NCBI GenBank assembly: GCA_036557365.1
Contig: DATBHR010000061.1
Location: 7,335-71,334 of the forward strand
DNA length: 64,000 bases
Reading direction: 5' to 3'
DNA from: DATKHR01 sp036557365
GTDB taxonomy: Bacteria > Acidobacteriota > Vicinamibacteria > Vicinamibacterales > CAVVIG01
Position 1 is the first letter of the stretch; the number at the start of each line of letters is the position of its first letter. This document shows positions 28,627 through 37,853 of the stretch, piece by piece. The notes below the pieces were generated by a model. That model worked only from the letters and a program-made list of their open reading frames with translations. It was not told where the DNA came from and did no database searches. The translations under genes and the position numbers were made by a program.

Positions 28627-28694
28627 GAAGTGATGGCGGCGATCGGGTGGCGGCATCGGACGCCCGGACGCCTTTTGTTCTACGATTGCGTACT

Positions 28695-29360
28695 GTGTCG
28701 AAGCTGTCCCCGTTGTTCGAGAACAATCGCCTCTGGGCGCGAAGCCTGACGGCGCGCGATCCCGAGTTCTTCCACAATCTGTCGGCGCAGCAGTCGCCCA
28801 AGTATCTGTGGATTGGATGCTCGGACAGCCGCGTGCCGGCGAACGAGATCGTCGGCCTCCTGCCAGGCGAGCTGTTCGTCCATCGGAATGTCGCCAACCT
28901 GGTCGTCCACACCGATCTCAACTGCCTGTCCGTGCTGCAGTACGCCATCGACGCACTGCGAGTGGAGCACGTCATCGTGTGCGGACACTACGGCTGTGGC
29001 GGCATCCGCGCCGCCTACCGCCGATCGTCGCTCGGATTGATCGACAACTGGCTCAGGCACGTGCAGGACGTGCTGGATCGCCATCAGCACCTCGTCGCCC
29101 AGGTCGCCGACGAGGACGTGCGCATGGATCGGCTGTGCGAGCTGAACGTCCTCGAGCAGATGCGCCACGTGTGCGAGACGACGGTCGTCAGGGACGCGTG
29201 GCGCCGGCAGCAGCCGGTGTCGGTCCACGGGTGGATCTACGACCTGCGCGACGGGCTGCTGCGCGACCTCGGGTGCACTATTGCGTCGCCGGACGATGTC
29301 GAGGTCGCGCATCGGGCGGCGTTGCAGACGGCGTTCCGCGATCTCCGTCGCGAGCCCTAG
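28695..29360 (+). CDS. can: Beta-class carbonic anhydrase
   Basis: Interconverts CO2 and bicarbonate. From GTG 28695 the protein has 221 residues. The zinc ligands and catalytic pair fall at C42, D44, H98 and C101 (motifs CSDSR and HYGCGG), the same numbers as I recall for Escherichia coli Can. This supports this start over the longer open frame from GTG 28647. Similarity runs to the end (GELFVHRNVANLVVHTDLNCLSVLQYA, LCELNVLEQMRHV, VHGWIYDLRDGLLRDL). A TACGAT hexamer at 28681-28686 may be its -10. Probably cytosolic and possibly under FNR-type control. Confidence 0.93.
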   Translation: MSKLSPLFENNRLWARSLTARDPEFFHNLSAQQSPKYLWIGCSDSRVPANEIVGLLPGELFVHRNVANLVVHTDLNCLSVLQYAIDALRVEHVIVCGHYGCGGIRAAYRRSSLGLIDNWLRHVQDVLDRHQHLVAQVADEDVRMDRLCELNVLEQMRHVCETTVVRDAWRRQQPVSVHGWIYDLRDGLLRDLGCTIASPDDVEVAHRAALQTAFRDLRREP

Positions 29361-29362
29361 TC

Positions 29363-30385
29363 TCAGCGGCCCGCGGATCCTTCCTTCACGAACGCGACGA
29401 GCGGCGGATAGGTTCGATCCGGCGCTTCGACGTGCGGCACGTGGCCGAGGCCCGGCAGCAGGAGCAGCTTGCCGCGGCCATCCGGGATGGACTCGGCGAC
29501 GAACTTCATCCGCTCCTTGAAGAGCGCCGCGGAACCGGGCAGCGTGTCTTCCGCGCCGCCGAACACCAGCGTCGGCGCCTTGATGTGCGCCCAGTCGTCG
29601 ATCACCGGATCCAGGTACTGCACCGCGTTGATGATCGTCTGCACCATCGCGAGGCGCGGCCAGTCGGCGCTCAGCGTCCATGCGTAGCGGATTCGCGTGT
29701 ACTGCTCGAACTCCGGCGTCCACGCGGCCGGGTTGTGCGCGACGTACCGCATGATGCTCGCGCGGATGGTCTGGTACGTGGACGCGAGGTTTCGCTTGTA
29801 GGCCTCGTCCGGGCTGTCCCACGGGCGATCGAAGCGCGGATCGACCAGTCCGATCGGATTGTAGAGAACGAGCCGCTCGGTCATCGCCGGATACTGCGTC
29901 GCGAAGCGCGCCGCCAGCATGCCGCCCATCGAATGACCGATGACGGTCACCTTCTCGATGTTCAGGCTCTGAAGCATCAGCCGCGTGTTGCGGGCCCAGT
30001 CGTGGAAGTTGTACGGGATGATCGGCTTGGACGATCGTCCGTATCCGATTTGATCGGGAACGACGACACGGAAGCCTTCCTTGCGGAGCACGTCGATGAG
30101 TCCGCCGAAATAGAAGCCGGCGAAGTTGTTCCCGTGAAAGATGACGACGGTGCGGCCATTTCCCTGCCCGGTCGGCGCGACGTCCATGTAGGCCATCCGT
30201 ACTTCCTGCCCGTAGAGCGTCAGCGTGAAATACGACGACGGATACGGATACGGAACGTCCTCGCAGGTGATGCTGCCCGGCTTGACGTCGGTCGGTGTGG
30301 GAACAGGCGCCGGACGCTGCTGAGCGGAAGTAAGCGCCGGCAGCGCGACGACCGCGGCCGCGAGAATGAACGCATGCGTTTTCAT
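29363..30385 (-). CDS. Exported alpha/beta-hydrolase
   Basis: 340 residues from the ATG at 30385; the open frame further upstream overlaps the divergent S9 gene and lacks family character. A signal peptide (THAFILAAAVVALPALTSAQQ) comes first. The oxyanion region is VVIFHGNNFAGFYF, the nucleophile elbow is GHSMGG with S152, and the late His is in LPGLGHVPHVEAPD. An acidic residue in GGAEDTLPG probably completes the triad. Similar to soluble esterases/haloperoxidase-like hydrolases (about 280-340 residues). Substrate unknown. Confidence 0.88.
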   Translation of the reverse strand: MKTHAFILAAAVVALPALTSAQQRPAPVPTPTDVKPGSITCEDVPYPYPSSYFTLTLYGQEVRMAYMDVAPTGQGNGRTVVIFHGNNFAGFYFGGLIDVLRKEGFRVVVPDQIGYGRSSKPIIPYNFHDWARNTRLMLQSLNIEKVTVIGHSMGGMLAARFATQYPAMTERLVLYNPIGLVDPRFDRPWDSPDEAYKRNLASTYQTIRASIMRYVAHNPAAWTPEFEQYTRIRYAWTLSADWPRLAMVQTIINAVQYLDPVIDDWAHIKAPTLVFGGAEDTLPGSAALFKERMKFVAESIPDGRGKLLLLPGLGHVPHVEAPDRTYPPLVAFVKEGSAGR

Positions 30386-30476
30386 GGCTCGTCCGAGTCT
30401 ATCCCAGACGTGCGACGCGCCCGCGCGGGATGCCGATTCGCCTGGCGTGCTAGATTGATTCGCGGAAGAGGAACCT

Positions 30477-32603
30477 ATGCGCAGCGATCGCGTCAGCTTG
30501 TCCATCTTCGGTCTCGTGGCGGCCACGCTCTTTGCGTTCGTCCAGGCGCCGCCGCTTCGGAGCGCTCCCGCAGACCAGACGGCGGCAGCCAAAAGCGTCG
30601 TGCCGTTTCAGAGCGAGGATTTGCACCGGACTCTCGCCGTCGGCGACGTCGAAATCTCGCCGGACGGCGGCCGAGTCGCGTACGGCGTGCAGAAGAGCGA
30701 TCGCCCCGGCCGTCCGTACTCGCAAATCTGGATCATGGACCGCGCGTCGGGCCGCTCGACGCGGCTTGGATCGGAGACCGACGCGGCGTTCGGTCCGCGC
30801 TGGTCGCCGGACGGCCAGCGGATCGCGTACTTCGGAAGCGCAAGCGGACGAAGCGGGCTGATCGTCGCGAAGGGCGACGGCACCGAGGCGAAGTGGATGG
30901 CGCCGGTCGAAGGCACGAACCATCCGCTGCCATCGAGCGGCGACGACCTCGCCTGGTCGCCGGACGGAAAGGCCATCGCCTTCATCTCCGCGACGGCCGG
31001 ACCTGAAACCGACAGCGCGAACGGCGACCCGATGATCGTCACGCGCTACCTGTACAAGCCGACGGCGTCGGAAGGGCTGACGCGCTTCAACGACAACCGC
31101 CGCCTGCACGTGTTCGTCGCCGATTCGACGACGAACCAGGTCCACCAGCTCACCTCCGGCACCTTCTACGAACACTCGATCGAATGGTCTCCCGAAGGCG
31201 GTGAGCTCCTGTTCGTCTCGAACCGCGAGCCAGATCCGGACCGCGTGTTCAACTACGACGTCTTCGCGGCGAACACGACAACGGGCGACATCCGCCGGTT
31301 GACGAACACCCGCAACGCCGAGTACCGGCCCGTCTGGTCGCCAAACGGCAAGACCGTGGCGTATCTCGGGACGCGCCGGACGCTCACATCGTCGGAAACG
31401 ACGATGGAGGATACGCACGTGTGGGTGATGGACGGGCTCGGCGGAAATCGTCGCGAGCTCGTGAGCATCGACAACCGGCAGGGTCCGCCGCAATGGTCCG
31501 CCGACGGCACGCGCGTCTACTTCACCGTTCAGGAGCACGGCGACGTTCACTTGTACAAGATGCCGCTCGCTGGTGGACAGCCGACGCTCGTGGCGCCCGA
31601 CGGCGTCCGCGGCAGCATCGGCGCGTGGTCGATCGCCTCGCACGCGAAGACCGACGTCGTCGCGTATGCGATGAGCACGCCGGCATCGCCGCCGGAGCTG
31701 TTCGTCAAGCAGGGTGACGCGCCTGCGCGCGCGCTCACGACGCTGAACGCAGATGTGCTGGCCGGCAAGGTTGTGGCGGCGACCGAGCCGTTCACGTTCA
31801 AGACGTTCGACGGCCTCTCGGTCGAGGCGTTCATCACGAAGCCCGTCGATGTGAAACCCGGCTCGAAGCATCCGCTGATCGTCGTCATCCACGGTGGACC
31901 GCACGGGCAGCAGGGACCGTCGTTGAACGTGAAGGCGCAGGTGTACGCAGCGAAGGGCTACGCCTTGCTGATGGTGAACTATCGCGGGTCCACCGGCTAC
32001 GGGCAGAAGTTCGCGGATGCGATTTTCAACGACCAGGATGGCGGCGAAGGGAAGGACGTCCTCGCCGGCGTGGACGCCGCGATCGCGAAGTACCCGTGGG
32101 TTGATGCGGAGCGGCTCGGCATCGAGGGTGTCAGCTATGGCGGGCAGCTCACCGACTGGTTGATCACGCAGACGCCGCGCTTCAAGGCGGCGATTCCGAC
32201 AGCGGGCATTTCCAATCTGGTGAGCTTCAACTACATGGCGTACTACCACGATTATCTCGCGGTGGAATTCGGCGTCCGCCCGGACGAGATGTGGCAGCCG
32301 GATCCAAAAACGGCGCCGCGGCGCCTCTCGGATTTCCTGTGGGAACGGTCAGCGCTGCGCTATGTGGCGAACGTGAAGACGCCGGTGCTGTTCGTGCACG
32401 GCGAGAACGACAACGACGTGCCGATTGCCGAGGCAGAGCAGTACTTCATCGCGTTGAAGGACGTCGGTGTCGAAACGGTGATGCTGCGGTACCCGCGCGA
32501 AGGCCACGGCATCCGCGAGGTCAAGCATCAGGTGGACGTGCTGGACCGATCGATCGCGTGGTACGAGAAACACTTTCAGCGGACCACGCCGGCGACGCGA
32601 TAG
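30477..32603 (+). CDS. S9-family serine peptidase (prolyl-oligopeptidase type)
   Basis: 708 residues with a signal peptide and GAGG upstream of the ATG; a TAGATT hexamer at 30451-30456 may be the -10. Residues about 45-420 form a WD40/TolB-like propeller (EISPDGGRVAYGVQ, GPRWSPDGQRIAYFGS, LAWSPDGKAIAFIS). The C-terminal peptidase domain has S553 in GVSYGG, D645 in HGENDNDVP and H677 in EGHGI, in the right order for S9. It probably removes dipeptides or cleaves short peptides in the periplasm. Divergent from the alpha/beta-hydrolase. Confidence 0.92.
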   Translation: MRSDRVSLSIFGLVAATLFAFVQAPPLRSAPADQTAAAKSVVPFQSEDLHRTLAVGDVEISPDGGRVAYGVQKSDRPGRPYSQIWIMDRASGRSTRLGSETDAAFGPRWSPDGQRIAYFGSASGRSGLIVAKGDGTEAKWMAPVEGTNHPLPSSGDDLAWSPDGKAIAFISATAGPETDSANGDPMIVTRYLYKPTASEGLTRFNDNRRLHVFVADSTTNQVHQLTSGTFYEHSIEWSPEGGELLFVSNREPDPDRVFNYDVFAANTTTGDIRRLTNTRNAEYRPVWSPNGKTVAYLGTRRTLTSSETTMEDTHVWVMDGLGGNRRELVSIDNRQGPPQWSADGTRVYFTVQEHGDVHLYKMPLAGGQPTLVAPDGVRGSIGAWSIASHAKTDVVAYAMSTPASPPELFVKQGDAPARALTTLNADVLAGKVVAATEPFTFKTFDGLSVEAFITKPVDVKPGSKHPLIVVIHGGPHGQQGPSLNVKAQVYAAKGYALLMVNYRGSTGYGQKFADAIFNDQDGGEGKDVLAGVDAAIAKYPWVDAERLGIEGVSYGGQLTDWLITQTPRFKAAIPTAGISNLVSFNYMAYYHDYLAVEFGVRPDEMWQPDPKTAPRRLSDFLWERSALRYVANVKTPVLFVHGENDNDVPIAEAEQYFIALKDVGVETVMLRYPREGHGIREVKHQVDVLDRSIAWYEKHFQRTTPATR

Positions 32604-32616
32604 AGGTCACGCGCCC

Positions 32617-32769
32617 TCATCCGTGACGCTTGAAGTACTGCACGGCTCGCTCGTGCCGCTCTGCAGCTGAGCGGCTGCTGAATGTTCCAAGGTTGCGGCG
32701 TCGTCCTGTCTTCGGATTCGCTTTCCGCGAATAGAGACGGTATTTTCCCGAGCTGAGCTTCCGAATCAT
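32617..32769 (-). CDS. Conserved 50-residue basic protein of unknown function
   Basis: A short gene inside a longer open frame. ATG at 32769 is preceded by a textbook AGGAGG at 5-6 bp spacing. The 50 residues (MIRKLSSGKYRLYSRK, then KTGRRRNLGTFSSR and HERAVQYFKRHG) are strongly basic with a central NLGTF turn. I remember similar 45-55 residue proteins in proteobacteria and acidobacteria annotated only as hypothetical; the pattern resembles a small DNA- or RNA-binding fold. It is divergent from the sirtuin with a 57 bp spacer. Confidence 0.78.
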   Translation of the reverse strand: MIRKLSSGKYRLYSRKANPKTGRRRNLGTFSSRSAAERHERAVQYFKRHG

Positions 32770-32814
32770 CGGTCGCCTCCTGACCTCATAGAGGCAACTG
32801 CAGTGCCAGCGTGG

Positions 32815-32820
32815 TAGATT
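32815..32820 (+). promoter_or_regulatory. -10-like hexamer TAGATT before the sirtuin
   Basis: TAGATT ends 6 nt before the GTG start at 32827 and no Shine-Dalgarno sequence is present, as in the Tricorn and DUF305 genes of this window. This suggests a leaderless or nearly leaderless transcript. No clear -35. Confidence 0.35.
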
Positions 32821-32826
32821 CCGCGC

Positions 32827-33582
32827 GTGATCGACGATCGCCTGGTCGCGCTGCTTCGCGCGTCCCATCAGATTCTCTTCGTCACCGGAGCGGGCATCTC
32901 CACGGCGAGCGGCATTCCCGATTTTCGCGGCCCCAACGGCGTATGGAAGCGGCGGCGGCCGGTGTACTACGACGAGTTCCTCGCGTCGGAGGCGGCGAGG
33001 ATCGAATACTGGGACTTCAAGCTGGAGACCTGGGATCTCTGCAAGGGCGCGGCGCCGAACGCGGTCCATCACGCGATCGTGGCGCTCGAGCGCGCTGGAA
33101 AAGTATGCGCGGTCGTGACGCAGAATGTGGACGGACTGCATCGCGTGGCGGGAACGTCGCCGTCGATGCTCATCGAATTGCACGGAACGGATCGGCTCGT
33201 CGAATGCCAGCGGTGCTACGAGTCGACGGAACCGGCGCCTCATCTCGAGCGGTTCCGGCTGACGCGGCAGCCGCCGCGCTGCCACTGCGGCGGCATCCTC
33301 AAGCCGGCGACGATCAGCTTCGGGCAGCCGCTGCGTCCGGCCGATCTCGATCGCGCGGCGTCGCGATCGCGCCGTGCCGATCTCGTCGTCGCGCTCGGGT
33401 CGACCTTGTCCGTCTACCCGGCCGCTTCGGTTCCGCTGATGGCGGCCGCACGCGGCATACCATACGTGATCATCAATCGCGGCGAGACCGATCACGACGG
33501 CCATGACTCCGTGACGCTGCGCCTGGACGGCGATCTCGTCGAGCTGTTTCCGCCAGCGGTCGAGGCCGCGCTAGCCGGCTGA
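32827..33582 (+). CDS. Sir2-family NAD-dependent protein deacylase
   Basis: 251 residues from GTG. The NAD-binding motifs are GAGISTASGIPDFRG (21-35) and TQNVDGLH (98-105), with the catalytic histidine H119 in ELHGT. A Cys4 zinc site is formed by C127, C130, C152 and C154. The acidic/aromatic acyl-pocket residues typical of CobB-type desuccinylases are not obvious, so class is open. It removes acyl groups from lysines using NAD. Its last 12 bp overlap the convergent RND pump gene. Confidence 0.93.
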   Translation: MIDDRLVALLRASHQILFVTGAGISTASGIPDFRGPNGVWKRRRPVYYDEFLASEAARIEYWDFKLETWDLCKGAAPNAVHHAIVALERAGKVCAVVTQNVDGLHRVAGTSPSMLIELHGTDRLVECQRCYESTEPAPHLERFRLTRQPPRCHCGGILKPATISFGQPLRPADLDRAASRSRRADLVVALGSTLSVYPAASVPLMAAARGIPYVIINRGETDHDGHDSVTLRLDGDLVELFPPAVEAALAG

Positions 33583-36500
33583 CTTCCGCTCGTCGCGGCA
33601 GGCGACCAGCCAGTACAGCGCCGGCAGCGCGAGCAGCGTGAGGAACAGCGTCGAGCACAGCCCGCCGACGACAACGGTCGCCAGCGGCCGCTGCACGTCC
33701 GATCCGACGCCCGTCGCGATCGCCGCCGGGACCATGCCCAGCATCGCGACGACAATCATCATCAGCACCGGCCGCATTTGGGCGACCGCGCCCTGGATGA
33801 CGGCCTCGCGCGCGCTGCACTGGCCGTTTCGGCGGCGCTCGGTGATGTTCGAAACGACCAGCACGCCGCTCATCACGGCGACGCCGAAGAGCGAGATGAA
33901 TCCGACCGCCGCCGACACGCTGAGGTTGATGCCGCGGAGGTACAGCGCGAGGATGCCGCCGACGAGCGAGAACGGGACGTTGAGCAGCACCAGCGACGCG
34001 TGGCCGACCGATCCAAACGTGAAGAAGAGCAGGCCGAAGATGACGAGCACGGTGACCGGCAGGATGAACGTGAGCCGCCGGCGCGCGCGCGACAGGTTCT
34101 CGAACTGCCCGCCCCATTCGACGTGATAGCCCGCGGGCAGCGTCACGGCCTGCGCGAGCCGCTGCTGCGCATCCTCGACGAAGCCGCCCTGATCGCGTCC
34201 TCGAATATTCGTCCGGACGGAAATCTGCCGCTTGTTCTCTCGCCGCGCGATGATGCTGGCTCCGTTGACGACGCCGATCGACGCCAGCTCCGAGAGCGGC
34301 AGCCGTCCTCCTTCATGCGTCGAAACGAGAATCGTCCCGATCGCCGCGGGATCCATGCGCGCTTCCGGCGTGTAGCGGACCGTGATGTCGAAGCGGCGCT
34401 CTCCGTCGAAGAACGTGCTGACGGTCCGTCCGCCGATCGCCATCTCGATGACGTCCTGCACGTCGCGCACGTTGATGCCGTAGCGCGCCACCGCGTCGCG
34501 ATCGATGCGGATTCGAAGCTGCGCCTGATCTTCTTCCTGCTCGATGCCGGTATCCGCGGCGCCGGGTACCTTTTTCAGCACGTCCAGCGTCCGCTCACCG
34601 AGCTGCCGCAACTCGGACAGATCCGGGCCCGTGATGATGACGGCGAGGTCGGCGGGCGATCCGGTGACGGCTTCCGTCACGTTGTCGATGATCGGCTGCG
34701 TGAAGCTGAAGAACGCGCCCGGGATTGACGACTTGAGGCGCGTGTTCAGCTCCTCGACGAGGTCCGCCTTCCGCTTGCCCCTGGCCCACGTGTCGTACGG
34801 CGTCAGCGCCACAAAGAATTCGTTTCGATTCGGTCCGTACGGATCGGTCCCATCGTCGTTGCGGCCGGTCTGCGACGTGACGCTCTTCACCTCAGGTGAT
34901 TGGCGGACCAGCGTGCGAATCGACGTGGCGAGCGCCGCCGACTTCTCGAGCGAAATGCCGGCGGGGAAGTTGGCGCGAATCCACAGGACGCCTTCGTCGA
35001 GCTGCGGCAGGAACTCGGAGCCCAGCCTCAGCGACAGCAATCCGGAGGCGGCCACGACGACGAGCGCGACGGCGAGGACGCGGTTCGGGAAGGTCATCGA
35101 CCATTCGAGCGCGCGGCGGTAGCCGCTGGACAGCCGCGTGAGCACGGGGTTCGCCCACGTTTTCGGCGTTCGCGGGAAAAGATACGTCGCGAGCACGGGA
35201 ATCAGCGTCAGCGCGATGAGCATCGATCCGACGAGCGCGTAGCAGACGGTGAACGCCATCGGCGTGAACAATCGGCGCTCGACGCGCTCGAGCGTGAAGA
35301 GCGGGATGTACGCGGCCACGATGATGATCAGCGAAAAGAAAATCGGCCGTTCGACTTCGAGCGCCGCGTCGCGAATCGTGTCGAGAGTGTGGCCCGACGC
35401 CGGTTCTCGAGCCGACAATGTGTGGACGAGATGCTCCACCATCACGAGCGTTCCGTCGACGATGATCCCGAAGTCGATGGCGCCGAGGCTGAGCAGGTTC
35501 GCCGGAATGCCGGTGAGGCGCATGCAGACGAACGCGAACACCAACGAGAGCGGGATGGTGATCGCGGTCAGGATCGCACCGCGCACGCTGCCCAGGAACA
35601 GGAAGAGGACCGAAACGACGATGATGAGGCCTTCGAGCAGCGTGTGCGTGACGGTGTGCAGGGTGTTGTCGACGAGATCCGTGCGGTCGTAGATCGGGAC
35701 AATCCGGACGCCGCGCGGAAGCACCGACTCGTTCATTTCCGCGACGGCATCGTGGATGCCCGAGAGCACCTGGCTCGGATTCTCGCCGCGACGCATCAAC
35801 ACGATGCCTTCGACGTGATCGGTTTTGTCGTCAACCGCGAAGATTCCGGTGCGCGGCGCCGGGCCGATTTGGACGCGGCCGAGATTGCGCACGAAGACGG
35901 GAACGCCGCCGTTCGCGGTGACGACGACGTTTTCGATGTCGGCCGTGGACTGGACGAGGCCGACGCCGCGCACGACCAGACCCTGCTGCCGGTTGTCGAG
36001 CAGCGCTCCGCCGGCGTTCTGGTTGTTCGCGTCGATCGCCTGCGCGATGTCCTTGATCGACAAACCGTACTGACCGAGCGCAACCGGATCGACCTCGACC
36101 TGGTACTGCTTGATCGTCCCACCGAACGGCGTGACGTCGGCGACGCCCGCGACCTGGAGCAATCGCGGCTCAACGGTCCAGTCTTCGATCTCGCGAAGCT
36201 GCTGCGAGTCGTAGCCGGCGCCGTCGAGCGTGTACCGGTACAACTCGCCGATCGGCGTCGACATCGGGCCGAGCGTCGGCGTCACGCCATCCGGCAGATT
36301 CGCGTCGCGGAGCTTTTCGAGAACGACCTGCCGCGCGAAGTAATCGTTGGTCCCGTACTCGAACGTGAGCTCGACGACGGAAAGGCCGAAGATCGTTCGC
36401 GAACGGCGCGCGATGACGCTCGGCACGCTGTTGAGGGCGCGCTCGATCGGCACCGACACCTGCTGCTCGATTTCCTCGGCCGCATGGCCGGGATAGAGCG

Positions 36501-36651
36501 TGATGACGACGACCTGTGTGTCCGAGATGTCGGGATACGCTTCGACGCTGAGCTGGCTGAACGCAACGAGCCCGGCCGCGACGAGCGCGGCGAACACGAG
36601 AACCGTCAGCAGCCGGTACTGCAGCGACAGGCGCAGGAGCCGTGCGATCAA
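33571..36651 (-). CDS. HME-RND heavy-metal efflux pump, inner-membrane transporter (CzcA-like)
   Basis: 1026 residues, the usual length for heavy-metal RND pumps, with twelve predicted membrane segments and two large periplasmic loops. The TM4 motif is DFGIIVDGTLVMVEH. It follows the DFG...DG....VEN pattern of divalent-cation (Co/Zn/Cd/Ni) pumps rather than the CusA pattern for Cu/Ag, except that the final Asn is His. The start is TTG at 36651 overlapping the TGA of the adaptor gene, implying coupled translation. It exports metal from the periplasm or cytosol through the CzcB- and CzcC-like partners encoded upstream. Confidence 0.92.
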   Translation of the reverse strand: MIARLLRLSLQYRLLTVLVFAALVAAGLVAFSQLSVEAYPDISDTQVVVITLYPGHAAEEIEQQVSVPIERALNSVPSVIARRSRTIFGLSVVELTFEYGTNDYFARQVVLEKLRDANLPDGVTPTLGPMSTPIGELYRYTLDGAGYDSQQLREIEDWTVEPRLLQVAGVADVTPFGGTIKQYQVEVDPVALGQYGLSIKDIAQAIDANNQNAGGALLDNRQQGLVVRGVGLVQSTADIENVVVTANGGVPVFVRNLGRVQIGPAPRTGIFAVDDKTDHVEGIVLMRRGENPSQVLSGIHDAVAEMNESVLPRGVRIVPIYDRTDLVDNTLHTVTHTLLEGLIIVVSVLFLFLGSVRGAILTAITIPLSLVFAFVCMRLTGIPANLLSLGAIDFGIIVDGTLVMVEHLVHTLSAREPASGHTLDTIRDAALEVERPIFFSLIIIVAAYIPLFTLERVERRLFTPMAFTVCYALVGSMLIALTLIPVLATYLFPRTPKTWANPVLTRLSSGYRRALEWSMTFPNRVLAVALVVVAASGLLSLRLGSEFLPQLDEGVLWIRANFPAGISLEKSAALATSIRTLVRQSPEVKSVTSQTGRNDDGTDPYGPNRNEFFVALTPYDTWARGKRKADLVEELNTRLKSSIPGAFFSFTQPIIDNVTEAVTGSPADLAVIITGPDLSELRQLGERTLDVLKKVPGAADTGIEQEEDQAQLRIRIDRDAVARYGINVRDVQDVIEMAIGGRTVSTFFDGERRFDITVRYTPEARMDPAAIGTILVSTHEGGRLPLSELASIGVVNGASIIARRENKRQISVRTNIRGRDQGGFVEDAQQRLAQAVTLPAGYHVEWGGQFENLSRARRRLTFILPVTVLVIFGLLFFTFGSVGHASLVLLNVPFSLVGGILALYLRGINLSVSAAVGFISLFGVAVMSGVLVVSNITERRRNGQCSAREAVIQGAVAQMRPVLMMIVVAMLGMVPAAIATGVGSDVQRPLATVVVGGLCSTLFLTLLALPALYWLVACRDERKSAG

Positions 36652-37853
36652 TGGCGCACCAGCCCCTTGAGCAGCATCACGCCATCCACGGCGACCATGT
36701 CACCCGCGTGCACGCCCGATTTCACGCGGACGACGTCGCCGGCGCGCGCGCCGACGGAAATCTGCCGCTCGTCGAATCGTCCGGGCGCCACTTCGACGAA
36801 CACCATGCTGCGGCCGTCGTTGTTCGCGACGACCGCGCCCACCGGCACGACGGTCGTGCGCTCGATCGATTCGATGTGGTGGATGCTGCCGTACATTTCC
36901 GGGCGCAGGCGGCCGCCCCGGTTGTCGATTTCGGCCTGCACCTTCACAGTGCGTGTCTGCGGATCGACGACGTCGGCGATCCGCGACACGTGGCCATCGA
37001 ACACCTCGCCCGGGTACGCGATGAGCCTGATCTCGACGCGCTCGCCCGCCTGGATGAAGCGGATGTAGCTCTCGGGGACCTGCGCGGTGACCCACACCGT
37101 CGCGAGATCGGCGATCGTCATCACGCTCGCGCTCGTGTCGTTGCGATACTCGCCGGGGACCACGCTCAGCTCGAGGACTTTGCCGGCGAGCGGCGATCGC
37201 ACGGTGACCGACTGCTGGAACTGACCTGGCTCGAGGCCGAGGACCGCGAGCCGCCTGATCGATTGTTCGCGCGCGGCCTGCGCCTGCTCGAGCGCCGCCC
37301 TGGCCTGCACGAGCGCGCTCGCGGCGGCCTGCACGTCCTTCCGCGCGGCGGCGTTGTGCTCGAAGAGATCGGTTTCGCGATCGAAGTCGGCCTGCGCCTT
37401 GCCGAGCGCGGCTTCCGCCTGAGCAGTGCTCGCCATCGACGAGAGATACGTCGATGTCGCCGCGTCGGCGTCCGGGCTCGCCATCGTCAGCAGCGGTTGA
37501 TCCTTGCGGACGGAATCTCCCAGCTTGACGAGGACGGACGCGATGCGGCCCGTCACCGGCAGCAGGACCTTCGACACGTGGTTCGGATTCGCTTCGATCT
37601 TGCCGGGAGCGACGATCTCGTCCGTCGGCAGTTCGGCCATCGCGACCCGCTCCCGTCGAATCTGCTGCAGCATCGGCGAATCCGGCGGCAGCTGCACGAT
37701 GTTCGGCGACGTCGCCGGCGGCGGCGCTGCGGCTTCGGCGGTGGTCTCCGCGCGACCGTTGCAGGCCTGGGCGAACAGGGCGACGAGCGGGAGCGCGCCC
37801 GCGAACAGCCACACGGCATGACGTGCCCGTCTGGTCAGATGCATTGCGATCAT
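36648..37853 (-). CDS. RND efflux periplasmic adaptor (CzcB/CusB-like membrane fusion protein)
   Basis: 401 residues. A hydrophobic N-terminus (HAVWLFAGALPLVALFAQACNG) may be a lipoprotein signal with a weak lipobox before Cys. A barrel-sandwich hybrid and a long helical hairpin with Ala/Gln/Glu-rich heptads (residues about 130-205: STAQAEAALGKAQADFDRETDLFEH) are followed by beta-barrel and membrane-proximal parts (WVTAQVPESYIRFIQAGERVEI). It connects the inner- and outer-membrane parts of the pump. Overlaps both neighbours by 4 bp (ATGA/TTGA), so the three genes are one translational unit. Confidence 0.9.
   Translation of the reverse strand: MIAMHLTRRARHAVWLFAGALPLVALFAQACNGRAETTAEAAAPPPATSPNIVQLPPDSPMLQQIRRERVAMAELPTDEIVAPGKIEANPNHVSKVLLPVTGRIASVLVKLGDSVRKDQPLLTMASPDADAATSTYLSSMASTAQAEAALGKAQADFDRETDLFEHNAAARKDVQAAASALVQARAALEQAQAAREQSIRRLAVLGLEPGQFQQSVTVRSPLAGKVLELSVVPGEYRNDTSASVMTIADLATVWVTAQVPESYIRFIQAGERVEIRLIAYPGEVFDGHVSRIADVVDPQTRTVKVQAEIDNRGGRLRPEMYGSIHHIESIERTTVVPVGAVVANNDGRSMVFVEVAPGRFDERQISVGARAGDVVRVKSGVHAGDMVAVDGVMLLKGLVRH

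Noticed and set aside
28647..28694. Longer start for carbonic anhydrase
   Set aside because: The GTG at 28695 puts the active-site residues at 42, 44, 98 and 101 as in Escherichia coli Can; the extra 16 residues have no counterpart.
34900..37068. A 722-residue plus-strand open frame across the RND pump and adaptor
   Set aside because: It runs through two convincing genes on the other strand and has shadow composition.
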